Below, piece by piece: positions 52,296-62,749 of a stretch of DNA of 64,000 bases. Within the stretch, counting starts at the first letter, position 1. The number at the start of each line of letters is the position of its first letter. Below the pieces are notes generated by a model. It saw only the letters and a list, made by a program, of their open reading frames with translations. It had not been told where the DNA came from and made no database searches. Origin of the DNA: Asparagopsis taxiformis (taxonomy: Eukaryota > Rhodophyta > Florideophyceae > Bonnemaisoniales > Bonnemaisoniaceae); assembly GCA_030407315.1 (NCBI GenBank), contig JALQPE010002818.1, positions 27,785 through 91,784 of the forward strand, in the 5' to 3' direction. The translations under genes were made by a program, and so were the position numbers.

Positions 52296-52990
52296 TGACG
52301 GGGAGTGAGGTGTCGCACTCCCGTCAGGAGGTGGAGCGATTACGCTACTCGGTGGACATCTCGCCACAACCACCTCCGCAGGAAAAGGCTGCAACTCCCT
52401 CTAGGGACCAAAGTCTTTCCCAGACACCAACCCCTTCGGGTTCCCCCACAGGGACTCGAACCTCAAGGCCGAAAGCCTCATGCCTGCTTAAGGCCGCCCA
52501 TTACGTCGTAATGGGTTCCATCGGACTCGATCCGTCAATTCTCACGCCCATGCGTATGGTGATGGACACCGGGTCCGGACCATCGGTCATCCCCGAAAGG
52601 AGCTTACCCCACAATTGGGAACAATTCCAAGTCCCTACGGGGAAAGTTCCGCAACTGGCCGATGCTAACGGCAATCCTCTTCGGATAAAAGGCAAGATAA
52701 TACTGTCATTACAGTTAGGCCACAAGTCCTTTGAGGAAGAATTCTTCGTCGCGCCTAAGTTGGCCGTACCTCTCATCTTGGGAACTGGGGCAATGAATAC
52801 CCACGTAGACGCAATTAGGTGCCGGGCCCAACGAATTGATATTCACGACGGCGGGTCGATAGCTATCCTAGTGATGTCGCCTACGCGTAAAACATCCCCC
52901 ACCCTTTCGTGCTACGTCTGTGTTTTCGGAAGTGGACGCGGACGTCCAGTCTCTCTAGTACGGGTCCTAGTCGGCCCCGAGATTTACTAG
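52295..52990 (+). CDS. pol: Pol N-terminal fragment with retropepsin, element G2
   Basis: 231 residues from an ATG that overlaps the Gag stop (TAATG, 52293-52297). A Pro/Ser-rich start leads to a retropepsin: VMDTGSGPSVI near residue 90 and a flap/ILGT region near 165-170. After about residue 195 the sequence stops looking like Pol and runs into repeat DNA, so RT and the rest are lost. A working enzyme from this fragment is unlikely in isolation. Confidence 0.7.
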   Translation: MTGSEVSHSRQEVERLRYSVDISPQPPPQEKAATPSRDQSLSQTPTPSGSPTGTRTSRPKASCLLKAAHYVVMGSIGLDPSILTPMRMVMDTGSGPSVIPERSLPHNWEQFQVPTGKVPQLADANGNPLRIKGKIILSLQLGHKSFEEEFFVAPKLAVPLILGTGAMNTHVDAIRCRAQRIDIHDGGSIAILVMSPTRKTSPTLSCYVCVFGSGRGRPVSLVRVLVGPEIY

Positions 52991-53038
52991 AACAAATGAA
53001 CGTCCGCGTCCAAAAAAAAATAAAAATTTTTTGGATGC

Positions 53039-53350
53039 GGACGTCCACTTTCTCTAGTACATATGGCGGAATACTAGGGCCCGACATCCACTTTCTCTAG
53101 TACATATGGCGGAATACTAGGACCCGACATCCACTTTCTCTAGTACGTTTGGCGGAATACTAGGACCCGACATCCACTTTCTCTAGTACATATGGCGGAA
53201 TACTAGGACCCGACATCCACTTTCTCTAGTACATATGGCGGAATACTAGGACCCGACATCCACTTTCTCTAGTACATATGGCGGAATACTAGGACCCGAC
53301 ATCCACTTTCTCTAGTACATATGGCGGAATACTAGGACCCGACATCCAGT
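53039..53350. repeat. 43-bp minisatellite, seven full copies plus a partial
   Basis: Units start at 53039, 53082, 53125, 53168, 53211, 53254 and 53297. The consensus begins CGACATCCACTTTCTCTAGT and ends AATACTAGGACC. Copies differ at only a few positions (GACGTCC in copy 1, GTTTGG in copy 3). Direct repeats with no spacers. It abuts the broken end of Pol. Confidence 0.95.
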
Positions 53351-53472
53351 ATACAATATATCAGCGAAAACCGGGAGGGAAGAAATTACAGCGGATGGTA
53401 AATTCAGGGCCCATATCGGACCGTATTTTATTCTCTCATTTAGGAAACTGCTCGTATACAATACGTCTCTCT

Positions 53473-53592
53473 AGAATAGGGAATACATATCTGGTCAGAA
53501 TAGGAAATAAATACCCGGTTAGAATAGGAAATAAATACCCGGTTAGAATAGGAAATACGTATCCAGCCAGAATACAAAATACCTGTCAGCAT
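53473..53592. repeat. 24-bp tandem repeat, five copies
   Basis: AGAATAGGAAATAAATACCC plus GGTT, units at 53473, 53497, 53521, 53545 and 53569; the central two are identical. In frame it would read RIGNKYPV repeats, but no gene surrounds it. Confidence 0.9.
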
Positions 53593-54055
53593 ATCGTCGA
53601 TCACCCATCTCCCTCACTATCGCGTTCTCCCTACCATCCGAACGCCATGCACCACCATCCGCACATACTGCAAGAACCCTCACGACCTAGATTACAAAAA
53701 ATACGCTCCTTCCCAATACCATCCCCGCTTTCCTCGACACCACCCAGCCCATTAAATCATCAAGACATCAAACACGAACATGGTCAGCAAAATCTTACAC
53801 CACTTGAAACGCACTCTCACTTCTATCGTATGCCCCAAAATATACACATACCAGAAACACCTCACAGCTTCATTCCCCATCTTCCTACATCCCTTCTTCA
53901 CTCTCCTTCAGTCCTGCCGTTCCTGCTTCACCACTCCTGCATCACATACACAACATCAGAATCAACACAACAGTCAGACTCAAAAGCAACGCTTACCACG
54001 ACAGATATCCTAGAAACTCCCTTACTTACCTCTCCGAGAGGATGACTGAATCATC

Positions 54056-54933
54056 CATCCTACACAAAATACAAACCATGATCCAAAAACCTTGCAATGA
54101 ATAATCAAAGTCAGCAGTCCATATCTTCGCAAAACAAGTCTTGGTGCTCAGTAAAACTTACCTTCTGTCATCAACATTCCTGCATCATCTACACAACATC
54201 GGAATCAACCACAACAGTCAGACTCAAAACCAACCTTCCATCACAGCATACTTTCAAAACTCGCACACTTACCTTCGCTCCACACAATACACACCATGAC
54301 TCAATAGGCTTCCAATGAAAAATATCGCATCAACGGAAATAGTCAGACTCAAAACCAACCTTCCCTCGCTGCTTACTTTCAAAACTCGCACACTTACTTT
54401 ACCTGTTCCATCCTGCACACAATAAAAACCATAAATCACGTAATCGTGTAGCCAAGAAAAGTAGTCAGCATTCCGCATCTTCGCACAACCGGTCTGGGCG
54501 CCCAATGTGACTTACCTTCCGTCATCACTATTCCTCCATCACCTACGCAACATCGGATTCAATCGCAACAGTCAGATTGAAAACCAACGTTTCCCTCGCT
54601 ACATACCCTGAGAACTCGCAAATGTACCTCTCATCCATCCTACACACAATACAAACCATGATCCAAAAACCTTGCAATTAACAATAATCATAGTCAGCAG
54701 TCCATATCTTCGCAAAGCACATCTTGGCACTCAATGAAACTTACCTTCCGTCATCAACATTCCTGCATCATCTACACAACATCGGAATCAACCACAACAG
54801 TCAGACTCAAAATCAACCTTCCCTCACAGCATACTTTCAAAACTTCACGTACCTCTCTTCCATCCTCCGCTCAATACACACCATCAGTCAACAGGCTTCC
54901 CATGAAAAATATCGCATCAACGGAAATAGTCAG
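54056..54933. repeat. 580-bp tandem repeat (satellite-like), interrupted by element G3
   Basis: The unit starting CATCCTACACA at 54056 recurs at 54636. The second copy is cut at 54933 by the insertion of gypsy element G3, and sequence homologous to the continuation of the first copy (ACTCAAAACC...) resumes after 62655. Earlier, more diverged partial copies are seen from about 53930. AC-rich, non-coding. Confidence 0.8.
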
Positions 54934-55423
54934 TGTCAGGGATCAGCCCTCTAGACCTCATGGTAAACACTAGATTCCTGTTCTTATAACACCATACCCC
55001 GACCAACCAATAAGATAGTACCATTCCACAGAGACCAAAGCTCCCAACTACAAGGGAAGCTTACAGTAACCACTCCTACGAGGCTACTTACAGCTTTCCA
55101 CATACCTTACACCACCTAGGAGACACTTGAGCAGGCTACTTACATGTTATGATAGACTTACAACACCTGTCATGTGACTGACACGGTTACTTACAAGATT
55201 ACATGGCTTTTTCAGCCACTTTCGCCCCACTTACAGGGTTACTTACACACATACGCCCGTATGACAGGTAACTTACAACTGTAACTGACGGAAACCTCGT
55301 TTTTTCAATGAAATTTCAACTGTAAGCTTACATGTAAGAAATGTAAGCTTACACTGTAAGCCGCCCTGCGGGGCCCGGTCGCGCCCGGCTCCAGGTTTCC
55401 ACGTGTCAGGGGTTCCTGCCGAA

Positions 55424-55548
55424 CATTGCTGGACTCTTACACGTGTTACATTGCTGGACTCTTACACGTGTTACATTGCTGGACTCTTACACGTGTTACA
55501 TTGCTGGACTCTTACACGTGTTACATTGCTGGACTCTTACACGTGGCC
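55424..55548 (+). repeat. 25-bp tandem repeat with G-box, five copies (LTR enhancer-like)
   Basis: The unit CATTGCTGGACTCTTACACG plus TGTTA carries a CTTAC motif and a palindromic CACGTG (bHLH/bZIP-type site). A sixth CACGTG lies just upstream at 55400. The array sits 160-280 bp before the TATA box. The identical array is at 62281-62405 in the 3' LTR. Confidence 0.9.
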
Positions 55549-55704
55549 CTCCCTGTCACACTCTCCTTATGACCGTTTCCAGATCCGCCACCACCAACAA
55601 TATCTCCCATTCTCCTCTCCTATTGGTTGATCTCCCGATGCCTACTCCTCGTAGCTCCTCGTAGTTACCCTTCATTTTACCCCTCCTAGAGCTACCTCCT
55701 AGTC

Positions 55705-55712
55705 TATATAAA
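55705..55712 (+). promoter_or_regulatory. TATA box in the 5' LTR of element G3
   Basis: TATATAAA about 80 bp before the LTR end, which places the transcription start near 55740 and leaves a short R/U5. Confidence 0.65.
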
Positions 55713-55884
55713 CTACCCTCCGCTCCCCACCTCAGGGATTCGGAGGTACCTTCGACCGGAACATCTTCTCCCAAGTTGTGCCTTAACCCCCACAGCTTGG
55801 TAGCATCGCAAGTAAGTTCCCGCCACTTCTCCATCTCTGGCTTCACACAGCAGTCTAGTTCTCCTATCGAGTCTACGCTGTTGT

Positions 55885-56794
55885 GTGACTGACTACGACT
55901 TGACTAACCATCTTGAGGATTTTTCCTGTTGGACAGTGGCCGGACCACGATCTTTTTCCCACAGAACCCCAGACTCCCCGTCGGAATACCGCTCCGACGA
56001 TAGTGCCGCATTCCCGAGTTCCCCCCTCACTCGGCCCCCGCAGACTCCGCCGTTTGGGATCGTCGCCCTTAGAGCCGACACCACCCCACAGACCCCCACC
56101 GTCGATACTCCGCCCGCTCCGCCGCCGACCGTCATCGACCTTGACGACGACTTCCGCCCTTTACCTCCTGCTATCGCCAAGCCTAAAGCGGTTCTCCCCG
56201 CCTTCGTGCCGAGAGTGACCCTTCGCCTCGCCATTCGCCCTCCGATCACGAAGAAGACCATTCTTCCTACCCCACGTCTTCGACCCGCCCCTCGTGCTCA
56301 ACCGCCCCGGGCTGCTTTCCCTCGATTCACGGTGGCACCCAAGTCGGACGCTCCGAACACGCCCAAGAAGGTCGGCAATACTCATCGTATTCTCGGAAAG
56401 ACGGTCTCCCGACAAAACATACCGGCCCCCAGAGCAACTCCTAGCTCACATCGCGCCTCTGCTTCGACCACTATCCCTCCGCAGCGCACCTTGTTGCCAA
56501 TCGACGACCGTTCCTCGCAGCCGAACCGCAACATACAAAGAAGCCAAGAGGAACCCTAAACCAAAGACTCCCACAAGAAGTTTCGACTGCACACTTTGCC
56601 GAAAATCAGCCAAGACCAGGGCTCAATTTCTAGCCCACATCGATTCCGAAAAGCACAAGCGCCGAGTTCGAAACCATCAAGTCGAATTAAACTGTCGCCC
56701 GTGTGATCGTTCCTTCGTCTCTATCGAAGACTATACTCGTCACATCAAGAGTGCTAAGCATCGTGAGCGCGTAGGACTTGGAGTGAACCATTAG
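55885..56794 (+). CDS. Accessory reading frame of G3 with two C2H2 (U1/JAZ-type) zinc fingers
   Basis: Two overlapping frames lie between the leader and Gag. The first (to 56559) is Pro/Ser-rich and has no ATG at all. The second, open to 56794, carries two fingers with identical spacing C-x2-C-x12-H-x5-H: CTLC...HIDSEKH and CRPC...HIKSAKH, the spacing of U1/JAZ fingers that often bind RNA or double-stranded RNA. Joining them needs a frameshift near 56530-56560 or splicing (a GTAAGT donor lies at 55810). A protein upstream of Gag is unusual for Ty3/gypsy. Function unknown; nucleic-acid binding is likely from the fingers. Confidence 0.55.
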
Positions 56795-56840
56795 AACGTA
56801 GTAAACACACACTCTCTCTCTCTTCCTCAAAAACAAAAAA

Positions 56841-57710
56841 ATGAGTAATCCCATCACCATTGAAAACCTTGCCCAGGTTGTCCAGGATCTACAAACTCAA
56901 CTCCAGGCAGCCAACTCCCAGATCAATAACCAGCAGAACTCCCTAAACGATGCCGCTGCATCGTATGATCGTATAAGGGAAGAGCTCCAGAGTATTAAAA
57001 CATCAGACAATCCTAAACCAAAGAAACACCAACCTGAAAAGTTCTCTGGCAGAGGATCGATCACAAGCTGGGCTACGCACATGGACAACTACCTGGCCAA
57101 CGCTACCGACGACGACTCACTCCAGCTAGCTGTTAGCTATTTATCTGGAGCTGCTCATGAGTGGTGGATTGTTTATCAAAAAACCGATGATGGAAGCGAA
57201 ATAAAAACATGGAACTGCTTAAAAAAGGCTATTATCTCTCGTTTTGAAACGCTTAACAAAGAAAAGGTAGCTCGCGATAAATTGGCTCGCTGGAGACAGG
57301 TACGCGACGTATCATCATTCAACGATGATTTCCAAAGAATTCTCCTTGACATCCCAACTATAAGTATGGCAGAACAAATTGACCGATATACCAGGGGTTT
57401 AAAGCAATATATCTGGAAAGAACTTTGTACCAAAGATTATCGTGACCTTGCCGAGGCAATGCGTGACGCTGAACGCGTTGAAGCTGCTCACCGCCGCCTT
57501 GGACCCAACGGGGGTATTTCAAAAAATAAGGACTATGGCCGTAAACCAGAAGGAAATTCCTCAAGGCCCGTCCCCATGGAACTTGGAAACATTCAAATCA
57601 AAAAGTTAACCAAAGAAGAAAGAGAACAATGCATGAAGAAAGGGCTTTGCCTCCGCTGTCGCCAACCAGGGCATATTGCCAAAAACTGCCCAAAAGGCAA
57701 ACGGAACTAG
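56841..57710 (+). CDS. gag: Gag of gypsy element G3
   Basis: 289 residues; the ATG follows an A-rich leader. A coiled-coil-like N-terminus (Gln/Asn-rich, 10-55) precedes a retrotransposon Gag capsid domain (about 65-200, with SGAAHEWW and RFETLNKEK), then a CCHC zinc knuckle near the end ([14 protein letters not shown]). The 3' end overlaps pol by 82 bp in the -1 frame; C AAA AAC at 57680-57686 in the overlap is a candidate, though imperfect, slippery site. Confidence 0.92.
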   Translation: MSNPITIENLAQVVQDLQTQLQAANSQINNQQNSLNDAAASYDRIREELQSIKTSDNPKPKKHQPEKFSGRGSITSWATHMDNYLANATDDDSLQLAVSYLSGAAHEWWIVYQKTDDGSEIKTWNCLKKAIISRFETLNKEKVARDKLARWRQVRDVSSFNDDFQRILLDIPTISMAEQIDRYTRGLKQYIWKELCTKDYRDLAEAMRDAERVEAAHRRLGPNGGISKNKDYGRKPEGNSSRPVPMELGNIQIKKLTKEEREQCMKKGLCLRCRQPGHIAKNCPKGKRN

Positions 57711-60700
57711 TCGAATCTCCGTCCCAAGACGTCCAGAACCCCATAGAAATTCCTACTATGGTAAGAAGCCCTCCCCTAGTTCCCTTTGAAACAACTCCAG
57801 ATCCATTCAAACGAGCTGGTATAGGATTACTAGTGTCGTCTGGAAAAATAAATGGGGTTAGAGCAAAACTCATGTTTGACCCTGGTTCCGAGATCAGTTA
57901 CGTGAACAGATCGTTTTGCTTATCGAACAAAATTCCGATCAAGGACACAAATCACCTAGCCACCATGGCCAACAAGAATACACAAACCTTAGAACAAACC
58001 AAGTCTACTATCAGTCTACAGATTCAAGGGTACACAGAGCAGTTGTCATTCGCTGTCTGCCCGTTAAATCATGATGCCATCCTCGGCAAGGATTGGCACT
58101 CCAACCATTTTGCCACCATTGATAACCACTCGAACCAAATCTCATTCTCCCACCGAAACAAAAAATTTACCATCTACGCAAATGAATTTCATCTTTGCGA
58201 AAGTATTTCACTAAGCGCAATGACCCGAGACTACGAAGAAAATTTCCCTTTGTTTGCAGTCGTATTGAACCCAAATAAACCAGAGACCTCCGAACAAAAA
58301 CTTCCTAAACATGTCGAACAAATTCTAGGAAAGTACAATGACGTTTTCCCAGAAACGTTGCCCAAAGGATTACCTCCCCAAAGAAAAATTGACTTCCGAA
58401 TAGACCTAGTTCCCGAAAGTATTCCACAGAAAAGAGGTCTGTATCGGATGTCCCCACCTGAACTCAGAGAGCTTAAGAAACAACTCGATGAACTCCTGGA
58501 AGCAGGATTTATCCAGCCAAGTTGCAGCCCTTGGGGTGCTCCAGTTCTATTTGTGAGTAAAAAAGACGGTGCACTACGTATGTGTATCGATTATCGAGCC
58601 CTCAATCGCCTCACTGTGAAGAACAGCTACCCGCTCCCTAGAATTGATGATATCTTTGACCAGCTGAAGGACGCCAAATACTTCAGTAAAATCGACCTAA
58701 GATCCGGATACCATCAAGTACGCTTAGAAAAGGACTCTATCCCACTAACCGCGTTCCGAACCCGGTACGGACACTTCGAGTTCCTTGTGCTTCCCTTCGG
58801 ATTATCCAATGCTCCTGCAACGTTCATGACGTTGATGAATGATCTTTTCAGAGATTACCTAGATCACTTTGTTATAGTATATCTGGATGATATACTCATT
58901 TATAGCTCCTCATTTACCGATCATCTTCACCACATTGAGCTAGTTCTGCAGAGACTCCGCAAGAATCAGTTGTACGCAAAAATGTCAAAGTGTTCTTTCG
59001 CAGTACAAGAGATAGAATACTTAGGACATGTTCTCACACCAGGAGGAATATCAGTTGAAGAAACCAAGATCAAAACCATCAAAGAATGGCCAAGGCCAAG
59101 GAACAAACGAGACGTCCAGTCTTTCCTGGGCCTAGTCAATTATTATCGCAGATTCATCGGAAACTGCTCAGCCATAGCAAAACCACTCACAGAACTCACG
59201 AAAAATGCTCCATTCACGTGGAACCCCTCCGCCGAACAATCCTTTACCACACTGAAAACAGTGATGACTCGAACCCCAGTACTAATGCCCTTCCACCCAG
59301 AAAAGGACATAGTTGTCACAACCGATGCTTCTCAATTTGCAATTGGTGCTGTCCTGGAACAAAAGGACACAAATAGATACCGACCTGTTGCATTCTACTC
59401 CAGAACTCTCAATGCAGCCGAACAAAAGTATGCAGCTCATGAAAGAGAGCTCCTGGCCATCATCGATACACTTCGAACATGGAGAGCATATCTCCATGGT
59501 AGACCATTTACCGTTTACACTGATCACTATCCCCTCAGATATTTGGAAACCCAAAAGCAACTATCCCAAAGACAAGTAAGATGGCTTGAATCAATTGTCT
59601 CGTTCGACTTCAAAATAATTCCAATAAAAGGGAAAACAAACAAAGTAGCTGACGCACTCTCCAGACAATTTCTGAACAAAGAACCAACCGCCCCTAGAGA
59701 CCACTCTCTTCTGACGAAAGCAATATCCATAACATCACAGTTTGAAACCAATGCTACGTACTTTGCATCAGACGGCAACGCAAAGATAAAAGAAGAAGAT
59801 TATACCAAGGATCCTGAGTTCCAAGAAGTATACAAATCACCGAAGAACTCCTTCCGAAAAGAAAACAACCTTCTGTACTACAAAGAACGATTATGTGTAC
59901 CGAAAGGGACCTATCGACTTCAATTACTACATGATCATCATGATACCCCACAATCTGGTCACCTTGGAGTAAAGAAAACTTGCCACAGAATAGCTACAAA
60001 ATATTACTGGAAGAAAATGAAACAAACCATTAGAGAATATGTCACTTCATGTGATACATGCCAAAGAACTAAGGCTCCAAACCATAAACCATTCGGACTA
60101 CTTCAACCATTAGAACCCCCTTCGGGGAAGTGGACACACATCACCATGGACTTTGTGACACCTCTACCCAAAACCAGGAAAGGCAACACCGGAATGTTCG
60201 TTGTAGTTGATCGATTATCTAAGCTACTCCGAATCATCCCGTATGAAAGAGACCCAAACGCTGTTGAAACAGCAAAGTTATTCTTCGAGAACATTTATCG
60301 ACACCATGGACTCCCCTCAGTAATCATTAGTGACCGCGATCCAGTATTTATGAGCAAATTCTGGAAGTCTCTTTTCCATACCTTGAAAACCAAGATATCA
60401 CCATCGTCCGCATACCATCCACAAACGGATGGACAAACAGAGATACTTAATCGAAAGATTGAGGAAATGATTAGAGCCTTCGCTAACTACAACAAAACCA
60501 ACTGGGACGAATACTTAGCCCACTTTGAAGTAGCTTACAACTCTTCAATACATGCTGCCACTAGTTTCACACCCTTCTTCCTCACATATGGGCAACACCC
60601 TAGGACCCTTCCCATAGAAACCTTAGAAACAGAAAACCCGACTGCAGAAAAATTCATATCCACCATAGGAAAAGCTACCAAACAAGCCATCGAAAACATA

Positions 60701-61189
60701 AAGAAAGCAAATGAATCAATGGCAAAGCAAGCCAATAGGAAGCGTTTACCGACTCCATTCAAGGTCAATGACAAGGTCATGCTGTCCACAGCAAACCTAA
60801 CCCTTGAAGATGGATCGGGTACAAGAAAGCTTCACCCAAAGTTTTGTGGACCATTCGAAATCACTGAGAAGATCAATGAAGTTACTTTTCGATTGAACCT
60901 TCCCCAACCAATGATCGATCGCAAAATCCACAATGCATTTCACTCTAGCCTCCTCAAACCTTACGTAGAGGACACATTCGAGCGAAAACCAGTACCACCG
61001 CCACCGATCAAACTTTCAACAAACTCTGACGAATATGAAGTTGAGAGAATTCTTCACCACAGAAAAAGACACAGGAAACTCCAATATCTCGTGAAATGGA
61101 AAGGTTATCCAGATCACGAAAATTCCTGGCTTTCCATAGAAAACCTTAAAAATTGTCAGGAACTTCTTGACAAATATCATCAGAATTAG
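57629..61189 (+). CDS. pol: Pol of gypsy element G3 with C-terminal chromodomain
   Basis: 1186 residues open from 57629, expressed by a -1 shift from Gag. The retropepsin-like domain has FDPGSEIS at residues 83-90, so the usual D-S/T-G is D-P-G (Asp84). RT shows YLDDILIYS, RNase H begins TTDASQFA, and integrase has the H2C2 module (HHDTPQSGH...CDTCQ) and core acidic residues in MDFVTP, SDRDPVF and GQTEILNR. After the GPF module a chromodomain (about 1134-1175: [23 protein letters not shown]) closes the protein; this marks a chromovirus, whose integrase is typically guided to methylated-H3 chromatin. The frame is uninterrupted. Confidence 0.94.
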   Translation: MHEERALPPLSPTRAYCQKLPKRQTELVESPSQDVQNPIEIPTMVRSPPLVPFETTPDPFKRAGIGLLVSSGKINGVRAKLMFDPGSEISYVNRSFCLSNKIPIKDTNHLATMANKNTQTLEQTKSTISLQIQGYTEQLSFAVCPLNHDAILGKDWHSNHFATIDNHSNQISFSHRNKKFTIYANEFHLCESISLSAMTRDYEENFPLFAVVLNPNKPETSEQKLPKHVEQILGKYNDVFPETLPKGLPPQRKIDFRIDLVPESIPQKRGLYRMSPPELRELKKQLDELLEAGFIQPSCSPWGAPVLFVSKKDGALRMCIDYRALNRLTVKNSYPLPRIDDIFDQLKDAKYFSKIDLRSGYHQVRLEKDSIPLTAFRTRYGHFEFLVLPFGLSNAPATFMTLMNDLFRDYLDHFVIVYLDDILIYSSSFTDHLHHIELVLQRLRKNQLYAKMSKCSFAVQEIEYLGHVLTPGGISVEETKIKTIKEWPRPRNKRDVQSFLGLVNYYRRFIGNCSAIAKPLTELTKNAPFTWNPSAEQSFTTLKTVMTRTPVLMPFHPEKDIVVTTDASQFAIGAVLEQKDTNRYRPVAFYSRTLNAAEQKYAAHERELLAIIDTLRTWRAYLHGRPFTVYTDHYPLRYLETQKQLSQRQVRWLESIVSFDFKIIPIKGKTNKVADALSRQFLNKEPTAPRDHSLLTKAISITSQFETNATYFASDGNAKIKEEDYTKDPEFQEVYKSPKNSFRKENNLLYYKERLCVPKGTYRLQLLHDHHDTPQSGHLGVKKTCHRIATKYYWKKMKQTIREYVTSCDTCQRTKAPNHKPFGLLQPLEPPSGKWTHITMDFVTPLPKTRKGNTGMFVVVDRLSKLLRIIPYERDPNAVETAKLFFENIYRHHGLPSVIISDRDPVFMSKFWKSLFHTLKTKISPSSAYHPQTDGQTEILNRKIEEMIRAFANYNKTNWDEYLAHFEVAYNSSIHAATSFTPFFLTYGQHPRTLPIETLETENPTAEKFISTIGKATKQAIENIKKANESMAKQANRKRLPTPFKVNDKVMLSTANLTLEDGSGTRKLHPKFCGPFEITEKINEVTFRLNLPQPMIDRKIHNAFHSSLLKPYVEDTFERKPVPPPPIKLSTNSDEYEVERILHHRKRHRKLQYLVKWKGYPDHENSWLSIENLKNCQELLDKYHQN

Positions 61190-61278
61190 ACTCCCGGTCT
61201 CCCTTTCAGCTCTATAAATTCCTTTCAGTCCACAACCTCGTTTGGACATCCCCTTCCCATCCATATCCCCTCTCCACC

Positions 61279-61735
61279 ATGGCCACCTCTTCTGAGTTTT
61301 ACCTCCAGCTTGTTATCGCTGGCGAGACATTGACTACATGGTTACAAGACGTTACCCCAGAACCTTATGCACGAAGTGTACTTTGCTGGGCCCTAATCCA
61401 CTCATGCTATGGATACTATCATGCCTTTGGCCCCTTCTGTGTAACAGCGGAAGATTTCGACCTACTGTCTGTGATCATAGATCGAATTGAACTCTCGCCG
61501 AACGTCGAAAATTTACCGGCTCCTCTCTCCGAAGCCATAGGATACAACTTTATCTGTTATCTGTACCACTGGGTAGTTGGTGCCTATGGGCACCTCTCCC
61601 CGACCAGTCCTATGCGGATGAGATCCGCAATATCGTCACAGCTTTGGCTGAAGAAGAACAAATGGACGTATCACTCATCCTAATCCCTAGGCCGACACAC
61701 ACCGTGTTCCCCTTCCCAACAGTCTTCAACGGTTA
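61279..61735 (+). pseudogene. Extra ORF between Pol and 3' LTR of G3, apparent 1-base frameshift
   Basis: The ATG at 61279 opens a 134-codon frame ending at 61683. At a C-run near 61604 the sequence becomes much more protein-like one frame over (SYADEIRNIV, LAEEEQMDV, LILIPRP) and stays open to about 61735, so a single C appears lost. The intact product would be about 150 residues, partly hydrophobic and aromatic, of no recognised family. It occupies the position where some gypsy elements carry env or accessory genes, but no signal peptide or transmembrane anchor is evident. Confidence 0.5.
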
Positions 61736-61791
61736 GTATCCTCCCCTTCAGTCTCGAGTCGAGCACGACTCTTATTCAGAGGAAGGAGTGA

Positions 61792-62650
61792 TGTCAGGGA
61801 TCAGCCCTCTAGACCTCATGGTAAACACTAGATTCCTGTTCTTATAACACCATACCCCGACCAACCAATAAGATAGTACCATTCCACAGAGACCAAAGCT
61901 CCCAACTACAAGGGAAGCTTACAGTAACCACTCCTACGAGGCTACTTACAGCTTTCCACATACCTTACACCACCTAGGAGACACTTGAGCAGGCTACTTA
62001 CATGTTATGATAGACTTACAACACCTGTCATGTGACTGACACGGTTACTTACAAGATTACATGGCTTTTTCAGCCACTTTCGCCCCACTTACAGGGTTAC
62101 TTACACACATACGCCCGTATGACAGGTAACTTACAACTGTAACTGACGGAAACCTCGTTTTTCAATGAAATTTCAACTGTAAGCTTACATGTAAGAAATG
62201 TAAGCTTACACTGTAAGCCGCCCTGCGGGGCCCGGTCGCGCCCGGCTCCAGGTTTCCACGTGTCAGGGGTTCCTGCCGAACATTGCTGGACTCTTACACG
62301 TGTTACATTGCTGGACTCTTACACGTGTTACATTGCTGGACTCTTACACGTGTTACATTGCTGGACTCTTACACGTGTTACATTGCTGGACTCTTACACG
62401 TGGCCCTCCTGTCACACTCTCCTTATGACCGTTTCCAGATCCGCCACCACCAACAATATCTCCCATTCTCCTCTCCTATTGGTTGATCTCCCGATGCCTA
62501 CTCCTCGTAGCTCCTCGTAGTTACCCTTCATTTTACCCCTCCTAGAGCTACCTCCTAGTCTATATAAACTACCCTCCGCTCCCCACCTCAGGGATTCGGA
62601 GGTACCTTCGACCGGAACATCTTCTCCCAAGTTGTGCCTTAACCCCCACA
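61792..62650 (+). repeat. 3' LTR of gypsy element G3
   Basis: 859 bp; matches the 5' LTR apart from one T and one C missing (near 62160 and 62409). It is preceded by the polypurine tract GAGGAAGGAGTGA and followed by the GTCAG duplication. Confidence 0.95.
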
Positions 62651-62711
62651 GTCAGACTCAAAACCCACGCTTCCCTCAACGCATACCCTCGAGGTAGAGG
62701 ATGGAACGAAG

Positions 62712-62749
62712 GTACGTGCGCGAATCTTGATCAAGATTCGCGCACGTAC
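62712..62749. repeat. Perfect 38-bp palindrome
   Basis: Each half is GTACGTGCGCGAATCTTGA or its exact complement, with no central spacer. It lies 62 bp from the end of element G3, in the flanking DNA. Confidence 0.95.

Larger units (their letters stand above)
49743..52990 (+). mobile_element. Truncated Ty3/gypsy element (G2): leader, Gag, protease; RT onward missing
   Basis: A TATA box at 49943 and a 420-bp leader precede Gag (50370-52295) and the beginning of Pol (52295-52990). Pol ends just after the protease, where a 43-bp minisatellite begins. No RT, RNase H, integrase or 3' LTR is present. The left border is not defined. Confidence 0.7.
54934..55794 (+). repeat. 5' LTR of gypsy element G3
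   Basis: 861 bp, begins TGTCAGG and ends CCCACA. It contains about 15 CTTAC/GTAAG motifs in 55060-55370, a G-box-bearing tandem repeat (55424-55548) and a TATA box (55705-55712). Confidence 0.95.
54934..62650 (+). mobile_element. Complete Ty3/gypsy chromovirus (element G3)
   Basis: 7717 bp with LTRs of 861 and 859 bp that differ, on reading, only by two single-base indels. Target duplication GTCAG (54929-54933 and 62651-62655); LTR ends TGTCAGG...CCCACA. Contents: a zinc-finger reading frame before Gag, Gag, Pol with chromodomain, and an extra ORF after Pol. A primer-binding site TGGTAGCA (55798-55805), 3 bp after the 5' LTR, fits the 3' end of initiator tRNA-Met for its first eight bases. 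Young and probably recently active. Confidence 0.95.

Noticed and set aside
53039..53350. Regular repeats that could suggest a CRISPR array
   Set aside because: Direct 43-bp repeats without unique spacers, in a eukaryote; a minisatellite.
55424..55630. Open frames through the 25-bp LTR repeat (TLTRVTLLDSYTCYIAGLLHV-type products)
   Set aside because: The frames exist only because 25-bp repeats cycle through all phases; this is LTR regulatory DNA.
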